64,000 nucleotides of DNA from Plazaster borealis (Eukaryota > Echinodermata > Asteroidea > Forcipulatida > Labidiasteridae). The notes beneath the pieces were generated by a model that searched no databases, had not been told where the DNA came from, and saw only the letters and a list, made by a program, of their open reading frames with translations. The position numbers and the translations under genes were made by a program. The DNA is taken from contig CM037459.1 of assembly GCA_021014325.1 (NCBI GenBank), positions 16,890,501 to 16,954,500 on the forward strand, read 5' to 3'. This document shows, one piece after another, positions 54,807 through 64,000 of the stretch (its first letter is position 1; every line of letters begins with the position of its first letter).

Positions 54807-54996
54807 TATAACAAATCAGCAGGGAACTAAGTTACAAACATGATATGACGAAATATCAAATGGTGTTCTTTTTTTTTGCAAGTTAACATTTTCAGTGCAA
54901 AATAAGTTTTTAGTTTCACAGAAGCTATATGCAGTTGGCCCTTAATCAGATAAATTTGCTGATGCTGTAACTACCCCAATTTTTGTTTGTGAAGTA

Positions 54997-55379
54997 ATGT
55001 TTAAAGGTATCGTGCACGCTTGGTAACGACTCAAAACAAATATTAGCATAAAACTTACTTGGTAACAAGCAATGGAGAGCTGTTGATAGTATAAAACATT
55101 GTAGGAAACGACTCCCTCTGAAGTAACGTAGTTTTTGAGAATGAGGTAATTTCTCACTAAAATAATAAAAACTTCTTGCAAGAAGTTTTTATTCCTATCT
55201 TAAAAGCACACAAATTTGTACAACAAGGGTGTTTTTTTCTTTCATCATTTTCTTGCAACTTCGATGACCAATTGAGCCCAAATTTTCACAGGCTTGTTAT
55301 TTTATGCATATGTTGGGATACACCAAGTGAGAATACTGGTCTTTGACAATTACCAAATGTGTACAGTGCCTTTAAACAT
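54997..55379. mobile_element. Echinoderm foldback MITE
   Basis: Starts TTTAAAGGTATCGTGCACGC and ends ACAGTGCCTTTAAAC. It contains AGCATAAAACTTACTTGGTAAC, a central AAACTTCTTGCAAGAAGTTT hairpin and TTATTTTATGCATATGTTG. I recognise this sequence as a very abundant element of sea star and sea cucumber genomes, and it is the best taxonomic marker here. Confidence 0.8.
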
Positions 55380-56036
55380 TGTTAACCATTTTGTATAGGG
55401 GCCATGCCCATGGAATGACAACAACTTTTAAAGTTCTGATGCTACATTTTTGCCCACATAAAAATGTTGACACAATTTACATTTAAGAAAGAGGTACGTG
55501 TACATGAAAATAAACATGCATCTGGTCCTCCATAAGCTCCTCTGAATTTTCTGTTCTCAATCTTTTCGATGTGAGTTTTATCTGTTAAGAATTATGGCCC
55601 TTTTGAAACCACGGTTTTGGCTTGGGTTCTAGCTTAGGTTCCGTCTGCCTGTTTTGGGAATGTTAATTGATAATACATGCAAGCGTATCAGACAAATTAA
55701 CAAAAACAAAATTGAACAACTGATATTGATGTCAATTTATCTCACATGTAAATGGTATATGGAGGGTAAATTTATGTGTAAATGTAATGCAACATCTGGG
55801 ACCAAACTTACAGAGAAGCCAAGTAGAAACTAGCCGGGAACCAGTCACACATGTATAACAAATAAAAATCAGTATAACAAATGGACGTGTTGAATTGGTT
55901 TTCTGAATTTCTGAACGTCTGATTTTTGAGCTCATCAAAAAGGTTTCTAGAGATAAGACTTAAACAAAGAAGTAGTGATGTACTTCTTGTTGAATGTATT
56001 ACAATGCACATTGCACATTGCACATTGCACATGTCA

Positions 56037-56527
56037 TTATACGATTATTGCACGCTGTGACAGGGTACATGGTGTACCAAACCCATGGACCCCATTACAC
56101 AGCATGCAACAACTGCTTTGTTATACTGTAGATTGGAGGTGATCTGTTGTCAACTTCCAACATTATTACGATACAATTCGCACGGTTAAAAAAGCAGACG
56201 AACAGTGCCAGCAGCGATCGAATTGTAAACAACAATGGCGGTCATTGACAGAAATATTAATTCACTGTTCCCTACGGCACATCGCACAGGAATGTCAATC
56301 AATTTACCTACATGTAGTACCAGCATAATTACATCCTCACACACAGGGCTATTTCTAATACTGTACAAGGCGCCGGAAACGACCAACAGCAGGCACGTTC
56401 AAGGTAATGTACCCCGTGGGGTACATCACTCATGCTCCCCTGCGAGCCATGTACATGCATCTTTGTAGCACATCACGTGATTGGTTCTCGACCAATAAAA
56501 ATCACAATTTATTATCGTGGTATAACA
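56037..56527. mobile_element. Possible MITE with TTATAC termini
   Basis: TTATACGATTATTGC at left resembles the complement of the right end (TTATACCACGATAATAA). GGTACATGGTGTACC and GTACCCCGTGGGGTAC palindromes lie near each side. Just left is a (TGCACATT)4 microsatellite at about 56003-56032. Boundaries are uncertain. Confidence 0.4.
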
Positions 56528-56555
56528 AATACTTCTGGACCCCTTGCAGTTAATC

Positions 56556-56561
56556 TTTATT
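56556..56561 (-). terminator. GFM2: Candidate GFM2 polyadenylation signal
   Basis: AATAAA on the - strand, about 230 nt downstream of the GFM2 stop codon. It is the first canonical hexamer seen past the stop. Confidence 0.45.
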
Positions 56562-56791
56562 ACCATAATCTTTGAAATCAAATCACACAAAAGGTCTGGT
56601 GCTAATTTGTTGCTCCAACCAGGCTTTCATTGATTGAAAAGCAGGACACAGCATTTTTGCACCAGAAAATGGCACCACATGCAAGGGGGTGATAAGTGTA
56701 TCTACAAGACAGTCACCCTTGTTGTAAAGAGACCAATAAGGTTTGTTTTTTTTACAGTTCTACCAACTTTACAAATGACTTTAGTGTCCGA

Positions 56792-56917
56792 CTACAAGCC
56801 AGTGATTTTTTTGATAATTTTTTCCTGCTCATTTCTGCTCACAGGCTCATAGTTTGAAAACTCCAGAGAGAAAGTTGCGGTGCCCGATGTGAGACTCCGA
56901 AGAGCAGTTGAATACCC
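56792..56917 (-). CDS. GFM2: GFM2 exon g (last coding exon)
   Basis: Reads [20 protein letters not shown], then [14 protein letters not shown] and IKKITGL before TAG. Acceptor GGACAG. Confidence 0.92.
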   Translation of the reverse strand, partial: GYSTALRSLTSGTATFSLEFSNYEPVSRNEQEKIIKKITGL

Positions 56918-59900
56918 CTGTCCAAAGAAAAACACACAGTTAGGCAAATAAACTTCACTTACTGTCTAGTTTTTAGAAATAGAAACAGTTCAGCAACCAT
57001 CGATTGGTTCCCAACCGGTTCAAGGTACAAACGGTTCAAAAGCATATTCCAACTGGTTGGGAGGATCGTTTGTGTAACGCTTCAATGCGCTCAGCTTATC
57101 TGGTCCTCCAGATTCGGAACTAAGGGGCTATAATCGGATTACGGTCTATTGTATTGGGATTATAGCTCCTGTTGAAGAGCTCCGACTAATATTATGAATT
57201 TAAAAATTAAAACACACAAACCTTTTACGACTGTTGTCTGTTTAATTATTTCCAAAGTGCATGCAAAATAATGTTATACATTTTACTTTAAATCATAAAA
57301 AATTACCAAGTGTGACCAGAGATCATAGCTTTTTGCTGCAATCCACCCCAGCGCCACCGTCAATGGCCAATACCATCATCATCACAAGCAATGAAGACAC
57401 ATTGCAATCAAGTGCATGTATTTTCAGCCGTTTTGGGGGTGGGGAACGAACTTGGTATCTATCTATACTCGGCGGCAGTAAGGCCGTATCCGAATTGGCG
57501 ACTACAGCTACGGCTACGACTGTTGCTAAGGACTTCCTATTCTTCAATGCATGATGACGCGAAAATCAAGCCGTAGCCGTAGCTGTAGCTGCCAATTCGG
57601 ACACGGCCTGAAACTCTTGTGCAATCCTTAGAAGAACATGAAAAAGCGGCTGCTGTTGGAAACCAAAGAGTTGAAGATTCGGGCCAGAAATTCATGTCCG
57701 TCGTGCGTAATTCGTAGTGCACAATTACGAAAATAGTCTTTTGATACGTTTGTACTGAGTATGTTTCATTCGAGTTTGCTTGGAACACTATTTTTTGAAC
57801 ATTTTCTTACAGACCAAAAATACAGATAAAAATGCACGAACATTGCCTAAAAATCCATATTTTTTTCAACGTGTGTATTTTTTGTATTTTCAATCGTTAT
57901 CGAGAATGAAATAAACGAATAAAGAAAATTACAATGTAGTATTCCTCACATAGGTCAGTCTAATTCCATGGGCAGTATGTTGAAAACCAATAATGAAAAC
58001 AAACGTTGGCTTAGTATAATATTTAATTTGATTAATAATAAAGTAAAATAATAAATAAGAAAGTTATTAATAAGAAAGTTCTGAGATTTTAACCGTTTCT
58101 ATTCGGACCACACGCCCTATCTGGAAAGCACTCATTCAAATTGTAGAATACAGGTTAAAATATACCTGACTCACCATCATTTCTGAGAGGGGTGTCCTAG
58201 CAAACAATACCCTACTTTCATCCCGGTTCTCTATGGCAACCACTTGGCCCCTCCTCGAGTTTAAGTCACCAAGCACTGTTCCAAGCCTTGTCTCATCAGT
58301 AACAATCTTAATATAGAATTTAAATATAAATATAAATATTCGTGCAAGTTGCAAATTTTGGTGCATCATGTTGTTTGGCAAAAAAACACTATCATAACTC
58401 CAGTGCATGTGTTCCAGGGCAACATACAGTACAGGCCAATTTAGGGGTCCTTGCACATTTGGAATGGTACCCCATAATGATTTATTTGTTTGAGTTTAAT
58501 CTGCCAAAAAATTCTTTAGAAAAGGGAAATTGAACTGCTAGGAGAGGAAAGGGGAATTCAGTGCATTTTTTAATGTAAGGAATTTTTACCTCTAAATTCA
58601 TCATGGGTTCAAGAACCTGACTGCTGCCAGCATTGAGGGCGCTGTGTAAACACTGTGATGCACAAGCAGACACCATTGCTGGGGCTGTACCTGGACTCAT
58701 GTTTATGTTTTTCAAACTGATTTGCATGTCTATAACAGGAAAACCAATCAGAGGACCTGTATTGAAAAAAAAAATTACTAATTACATTAAAGGCTTTACT
58801 TATGGAACTAACTGAATGCATATACTTGAGAAAATTATTTTCAACATCTAGACAACACTCAGCCACTGGTCTTCTCATTCATAAGAACCAACCCTCCTTT
58901 TGGTCCTATCTGGCCCTCACACCCATACATGTAGCTCCACTGGCAGTGTGCAGAAGTCCATCCTGCTGCTCACACCTATTGCACACCCCTGTACATGTTG
59001 TGCAACAGTCCAGTTTTACAGTTACCTTGACACTTTGTGAATCCACGACTTTGGGCTCTGGCTTAGGCTCCGTCAGTTATTTTGAAAACATTCACTTTCA
59101 GTACAGGGCTACAAACAGGTGGATGGCGCCGCCTAAGCCACAGACAAATCCCAGCAATGGATTTTTTCATCCAATCTCTTGTTTGACCCAAGTCTATGTG
59201 AATTTGTTGTTGGCCTGATTATGTCAAGAAGAATGGACGAGAAAGTTTAGATTCATCGGCTCGTACATTGTAGTCACGAATCTACACTTTAGAGTCTATT
59301 CTCTGACTTAAGAGTAGATTCATAAGATTACTCATGCGTACATACATAGTCACTGTTAAACTACTAGTCATCGTTCATTTGGTGTACGATCTTCTGAGAG
59401 AACAACAGATGGACCAAGAGAGACCAAAGCTCTCAGTACTGCAGATGGCTCTGTCGCACATTCAAATACCGTCTCTTTAAACTCAGGAGAACTTGCATCC
59501 GCATAAAAAAAAAGCCATGCATATTACTGAAAACGTTAATATTCCAAAATGACTTTGATCATCTTGTTGTGTTTGTTTAACATAACTGTTACAGATTGCA
59601 TCTATGTAGTGGGATGAGTTGGTTATCTATTTATAAAGCTTTTTGCTTGTGAGACAGTTGCTACAGTATATTTAGTTTAAATTGGTCACTCTGTAATTGT
59701 CCAGAAATAAATGGAGTGCCTTATCAAGGGACGTTTAAAACATTATTAAATACAGTGTATGTGATTTCTTAAGTTTATCTAATTCTGTGTACATTGTAAA
59801 ACAACGATTGGTCAAATTTATAGGCATACTTTAATGTGCTTGCAAGATTATCAAGTACAATGTTTTGATCAGTTTTACAATAATTGTCTCACTAAAAAAG

Positions 59901-62181
59901 AGGAAAAAGTTCTTGTAAATTGAAAGAGAACATTTGTGCTTTGATGTACAACATATTATCTATCAAAGTGGAAAGATAATTTCCAGTTGAACAATTCACT
60001 TTAGATTGTATTGAATCAACAGTTGAGTTTAGATACGTAAAAATAATCCACACTTTCATCAATAGAGTGACGTCATAGAAAAAGTTTAATACTGGAGAAA
60101 GTTTTGCCCCCTGATTTTGTGTAAAGTCAGCATTACCATAAGCTTTCCCATACACCAGTAGCATATTTAGTTTTGGTAGCAACCTCCCCCCCCCAAAAAA
60201 ATATATATATTGATTTTAACTTAAAGTAACATGGTGTATAAAATCAAACATTTTGTGAATAAGTCCCAAAAATATGCTATAATTCATCCCTATGATCTCT
60301 TCTCTCATGTTACCTTTTCTTATTAAAACATCTTTTTGAATTATTTGTTCTCTTCCATAAGTATTGAGCAACATTTAAAACTATGAAAGCAGTCATCCCA
60401 GATTCAATTTTTTTTTAAGGGGTATTTTGGAACTTAGCAGGTTTTTATAAGTTTGGTTAGCTTTTAACAGTTTTGAATTGGTATAACAAAAGTGAATGTT
60501 TAAAGTGAGCACTAAAGAGGTGTTTCAAGTTGTAGTTGAATTCATTATGATAAACAAAAACTTAACTGCTCTAAATTTAGTTACCTTGCTGACATGATGA
60601 TATGACACCATTCCTGACAGCTTCAACTACATCATTCCCAGCATTCAGGTCATTTGATACGTTGAATGTCACTGAATCTCCTGACTCCTCCTCTTTTGGT
60701 AGTATAGATAATGTTATGGTAGCTAGGTGGTGTTGGTCACCAATGACGCGATCCAGAGTTGCTGCAAATGTTAATTATAGAGGGATTAGGGGTTTAACCA
60801 GAATTTAGAAATAGAGGTCCACATTTGGGATGAATTGACAAACAGGATTTCGAAATGTAAAAGACATTGATTATATATTCCAATAGACACCCAGACAATA
60901 ATTTGCTATACACCATGTGCGGAATTTCAAGTGAACAAAAGTTAATCCTGATGTACTGAAGATAGAAATGTTCAGAACATAGGCAGGAGATTAAGTTACC
61001 CAACCCCAACTAATCCTCAAAATGTCTTCAGAATGATTTGCCTGCACATCATTTTTCAGAGTCTGAAGGATTGGTTTTGCAAATCAATACAACATACTCT
61101 AGGTATTCCAACCAGAATCCAACAAGTGAAAAGCAGAGACTGCTACTCATTGCCAACCTAATCCAACATAACTTAGCAAACACTACTTACTTTGTTCAGT
61201 CACAGACTGTGTTATTCTCTCCCTGTATGAGATCTGAAGTTGACCCATCTCAGCATCCACTTTGTATTCTTTACGAATTCGATCTACAATAATTTCAAGA
61301 TGGAGTTCCCCCATACCAGAAAGGATCATCTAATAAAGATTAAAAGCAATCAAATCATTTGGTAATGACAATAACAATACTTATCAGGACAATGCCAAGT
61401 CTACGTTACATTGTTGATATCAATATAAATCTGGTTTTCTATATGATTTTCATGAGCTCCAAACAGTTATATCATTACCTGGCCTGTATCAGTGTCTGTT
61501 CTAACATGAAGACTGGGATCCTCTCGTTGTAAACATTCAAGGGCTCTCTCCAAATCTGAAATTTAAATATTTATCCATTGGTACCAGATCACTCCTACAA
61601 TCCATCTTGGAGCAACAGGGCTCAAATCTTATTTGGACCAGTGCCTAACATCAGTCATTTTTTATACATTTCCTCCATCTAGGTTAACCTTTCATTATCT
61701 AAAATTTGTCATTTCTTCATCAACCAGTTACATGTAATCCAAGTCCATTTTGACAATGAACCATTTTAATATCCATCTCAACTTTTCAGTATATAATAGG
61801 TATCTGAACACTGGAAGTTACATCCATGCAAACCAAGAACAGAATGTTGAGCACTGCATTTAAGAGAAACTAGAAAAAACATGTTTTTGAAGAGTAGGGG
61901 CAAAACATAGCTATTTCAATCATACAGTCAGACCCTTCTTCTTTATTCTCTTTTCTCTTTATTGGGGGGGGGGCACTGAAGTGTACATTAATCTGCTGTA
62001 CCTGCTTGATATGCCTGTGATGTTGGCTCAATTGTACAGAAGAAGACAGGCTGAGGGACATCAAGCCCTCCGAGCATGGGAACCTTATCTGCACTTGCAG
62101 TCTCTTCATAAGATTTACTCTGTCTCTTCCATGTTCTCTGTGCAGCATTGAGGGCAGACTTGGATGACACCAGAGTATCAC
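56792..62181 (-). CDS. GFM2: Ribosome-releasing factor 2, mitochondrial (EF-G2mt), 3' part
   Basis: A translational GTPase of mitochondria. With ribosome recycling factor it splits post-termination ribosomes and does not drive translocation. Seven exons are in the window, read right to left: 62181-62002, 61555-61479, 61329-61191, 60761-60585, 58756-58590, 58306-58175, 56917-56792. They give about 331 residues and a TAG stop; the human protein is about 779. The region runs from the end of domain II ([14 protein letters not shown]) through domain III ([35 protein letters not shown]), domain IV and domain V ([35 protein letters not shown]). Phases close at all six joins. The GTPase domain and mitochondrial leader lie to the right of the window. 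The gene converges on IPO11, with about 5.4 kb between the stops. Confidence 0.93.
57482..57609. repeat. Hairpin-forming inverted repeat in the last GFM2 intron
   Basis: Arms at 57482-57520 and 57570-57609 share GGCCGT(A/G)TCCGAATTGGC and a run of TACAGCTACGGCTACG. The spacer is about 50 nt. It is probably a short MITE. Confidence 0.8.
58175..58306 (-). CDS. GFM2: GFM2 exon f
   Basis: Reads [40 protein letters not shown] and SEMM, the domain V core. Acceptor ATTAAG, donor GTGAGT. Confidence 0.92.
58590..58756 (-). CDS. GFM2: GFM2 exon e
   Basis: Reads [39 protein letters not shown] and [12 protein letters not shown]. Donor GTAAAA. Confidence 0.93.
58757..60584. other. GFM2 intron between exons d and e
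   Basis: No exon of either strand recognised. GGGCTCTGGCTTAGGCTCCG at about 59052-59071 is shared with 55626-55643 (GGGTTCTAGCTTAGGTTCCG), so both are fragments of one repeat. Around 59240-59345 are repeated GAATCTACACTTTAGAG/AGTAGATTCATAAG steps. Confidence 0.4.
60585..60761 (-). CDS. GFM2: GFM2 exon d
   Basis: Reads [20 protein letters not shown] then [17 protein letters not shown], the start of domain IV. Acceptor TTTGCAG, donor GTAACT. Confidence 0.9.
61191..61329 (-). CDS. GFM2: GFM2 exon c
   Basis: Reads [20 protein letters not shown] and [20 protein letters not shown], the conserved GMGELHLE block of EF-G domain III. Donor GTAAGT. Confidence 0.95.
61479..61555 (-). CDS. GFM2: GFM2 exon b
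   Basis: Reads [20 protein letters not shown] and DTDTGQ, within domain III. Donor GTAATG. Confidence 0.92.
62002..62181 (-). CDS. GFM2: GFM2 exon a (end of domain II, start of domain III)
   Basis: Reads [40 protein letters not shown] and TSQAYQA. The acceptor TTACAG leaves codon phase 1 from an upstream exon outside the window. Donor GTACAG. Confidence 0.92.
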
Positions 62182-62523
62182 CTGTAACTGTCTATGTCAA
62201 TAACAAGATTTGAAAGAGCAAAAAGCACATTATTGACACAAACCAAAATAATTGACCCACAATGAAAGAAGGACATAATAATCTATATAGTAACAGCTTC
62301 AAAGATATGGTACAGCTTTTTTTATCAGAAAATGGATTTGTTAAAATGCTTTCTGTATCTTTTTGCAACAGGAATACTTCTGTCAGATATGCTATAACAT
62401 TTGTGCAAACTATGTATAAATCCATTGTGGTATTTTTCTGATGTAAGTTTACCCCAAACAAGGCTGAAAGTCACTCTTGGTACGGGGCTGCAAGAAGAAC
62501 AAAACGTTTAAGATGAAAATAAC
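62182..62523. other. GFM2 intron, nothing recognised
   Basis: AT-rich intron sequence upstream (gene sense) of exon a. No further exon was found before the window edge. Confidence 0.4.
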
Positions 62524-63390
62524 TCAGGGGAGCTGAAGGTAGGAATTGATATTCCTCTTAAAACAGTCTAGATTATTTGATGGAGGGAAACATGCACCAG
62601 GCAAGGAGTTCCAAAGAGATGCAGTACGTGGACAAAAAGCTGTTGGAATGGCTAAGCAAAGCGAGAGTGTATGGGTGAGAACAAGCACAAAGCCTGGTTT
62701 CAAGCACAAACACCCTGATAGGAGGAACCAGGTCAGACACACTGTAAAAAAGATAGAACAAGATTAACAATACACTTCTGTACTCCATGTCATGAAGATA
62801 AATGACAGGCAGAATCTCCGGCCCAAATGTGACAAAGGTACTCCATTAGGGAAGGTATAGTTGTCTCATACAGGTAGATAGTATAGCATCGGAGGGTAAG
62901 AGCTTCCGAGCTCGATAAAGACAACCAACTCGCAAGTTCTGTAATGCCTGAGACATTCCTCTCCCAACTGGCAATAGTGGAGATGTCAAGTCCAAGAAGG
63001 CAAAAATCTGCTACCTCAGGCAAAGTCAATGGACCCATATGAATGGATGGAAATGTATCATCTCTAGAGCGAGACAAAGAGAGTAGGTTAGTTTTCTTTG
63101 CAGTCAAGTTTACTAGCCAATCGTTCCCCCACATTAGCATGCTCTCTTCATCATTATTCGGTGAGACACCCACCACACAGTGAGAAGTATTGGAAGAGTT
63201 GGGGGAAACACAGTAAAAGGTTGAATCATCAGCATACATGGCAAGCTGAGACAGAACTTCATCGGGCAAATCATTAATGTAAACAAGAAAGAGAGTGGGG
63301 CCAAGTACTGAGCCTTGTGGAACACCGGAATTGATAGAACGGGTAGGAGAAGATTGACCCTCAAGGGCAACCTTCAACTTGCGGTTGGAA
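62524..63390 (-). pseudogene. LINE reverse-transcriptase fragment (CR1/L2/Rex-like)
   Basis: On the - strand it reads GVPQGSVLGPTLFLVYINDL and QLAMYADDSTFYCV, the catalytic YADD block. The thumb region follows (NDWLVNLTAKKTNLLSLSR), and the typical tail is RTASLWNSLPGACFPPSNNL DCFKRNINSYL near 62550. About 195 codons are open before a frame break near 62790. It lacks the endonuclease and the front of the polymerase domain. It is inserted in a GFM2 intron in the gene's own orientation. Confidence 0.85.
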
Positions 63391-63394
63391 AGGA

Positions 63395-64000
63395 AAGCAG
63401 ATGGATGCTTCCAAGACTACTGGCCCTGATGGAATCCCCGATCCCTGATGGAATCCCTTTTGTGTTCCCCAGAACTTTCACCTATTCAATATTATGTGCT
63501 TGGCAGTCTCCGTGTTTCCTTCATCTTGGAAAGTGGCATCCGTTGTCCCTGTCTTTAAGGGTGCTGGAAAGGGTTCTGAATCTACTAATTATTGTCCTGT
63601 TAGTCTGCTTCCCAAGATAAGTAAGATCTCTGAATGCTTTGTTAACCAACAGCTCCTTGGATTCCTGCTCAACCGGTGATCTGCTTTCCCTAATTACCAA
63701 ACATTTTAGTAGGGCCTCAGTTTGCAAGGTTGAGGCTCATGTCGTAGTATGGCATACTGGCCTGCTCCACATGCTTTAGTCATATGGTGTTTCAGGCAGA
63801 ATGTTATCTATAATCCTTGCTTTCCTTTCAAATCGCAGCTTGAAGGTTGTCCTTGAGGGTCAATCTTCTCCTATCCGTTCTAGTAATTCCGGTGTTCCAT
63901 AGGGCTCAGTACTTGGTCCTACTCTCTTTCTTGTTTTACATTAACGATTTGCCCAGTGAAGTTTCAACCCTCTATTGTGTTTCCCCTAACTCTTCCAATA
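63395..64000 (+). pseudogene. LINE reverse-transcriptase fragment, opposite orientation, cut by window edge
   Basis: On the + strand it reads FPSSWKVASVVPVFKGAGKG and CPVSLLPKISKISECFVNQQ (about 63520-63675). Later come LKVVLEGQSSPIRSSNSG and GSVLGPTLFL, with frame breaks (63838-63945). It is the same family as the - strand fragment and overlaps it in content, so it is a second copy rather than its inverted front half. It runs off the right edge. Confidence 0.8.

Noticed and set aside
56235..56468. 77-codon + strand frame starting in good Kozak context (ACAACAATGGCGG) and containing a GTAATG donor-like site
   Set aside because: No recognisable protein, no partner exon found, and it lies within a probable MITE between the two convergent genes.
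58802..59218. 138-codon + strand frame inside a GFM2 intron
   Set aside because: No recognised motif, overlaps fragments of a repeat shared with about 55626, and is antisense to GFM2.

Overview
The window is nuclear DNA from an animal, almost certainly an echinoderm and perhaps a sea star. The evidence is exon-intron genes with GT-AG introns, about 38-40% GC by eye, a TTAGGG-type telomere-like array, and several repeat families I recognise from echinoderm genomes. Those are the element at 54997-55379, the GGGCCCAATTTCAT foldback family at 8026 and 50385, and tRNA-headed SINEs. No bacterial gene, operon, CRISPR array or genuine RNA gene was seen.

Two protein-coding genes are supported and they converge tail to tail. 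The first is a complete IPO11 (importin-11) gene on the + strand, from its start codon at 14890 to its stop at 51346. It has 27 coding exons, every splice phase closes, and it predicts 967 residues. Intron 13 is an AT-AC intron of the minor (U12) spliceosome class. The second is the C-terminal 331 or so residues of GFM2 (mitochondrial ribosome-release GTPase, EF-G2mt) on the - strand. Its seven exons run from 62181 down to a stop at 56792, and its 5' exons lie beyond the right edge.

The rest is repeat-rich. Region by region: 1-2600 holds a 20-21 bp minisatellite and diverged repeats. 2598-6920 is an inverted pair of composite repeats interrupted by a foldback element and, directly beside it, a Penelope-like retroelement with reverse transcriptase, GIY-YIG endonuclease, hammerhead-ribozyme motif and 17-bp target duplication. 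8-10.4 kb has another foldback element and a LINE relic. 10.6-11.5 kb is a CCCCAA array edged with CCCTAA telomere-type repeats. 11.5-14.8 kb is the 5' flank of IPO11.

IPO11 introns carry several mobile elements: TTAA-ended elements, SINEs, a Harbinger-like element inside the AT-AC intron, and a 4.5-kb element with about 0.9-kb terminal inverted repeats and a decayed ORF of a poorly described metazoan family. They also carry three large minisatellites with 13-, 32- and 40-bp units. The right edge contains two LINE fragments in opposite orientations inside a GFM2 intron.

The strongest candidate for something undescribed is the long-TIR element at 27371-31840, whose relic ORF has motifs that I infer to resemble a PIN/FEN1-type nuclease. 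This copy is dead, so it marks a family and is not a working system.
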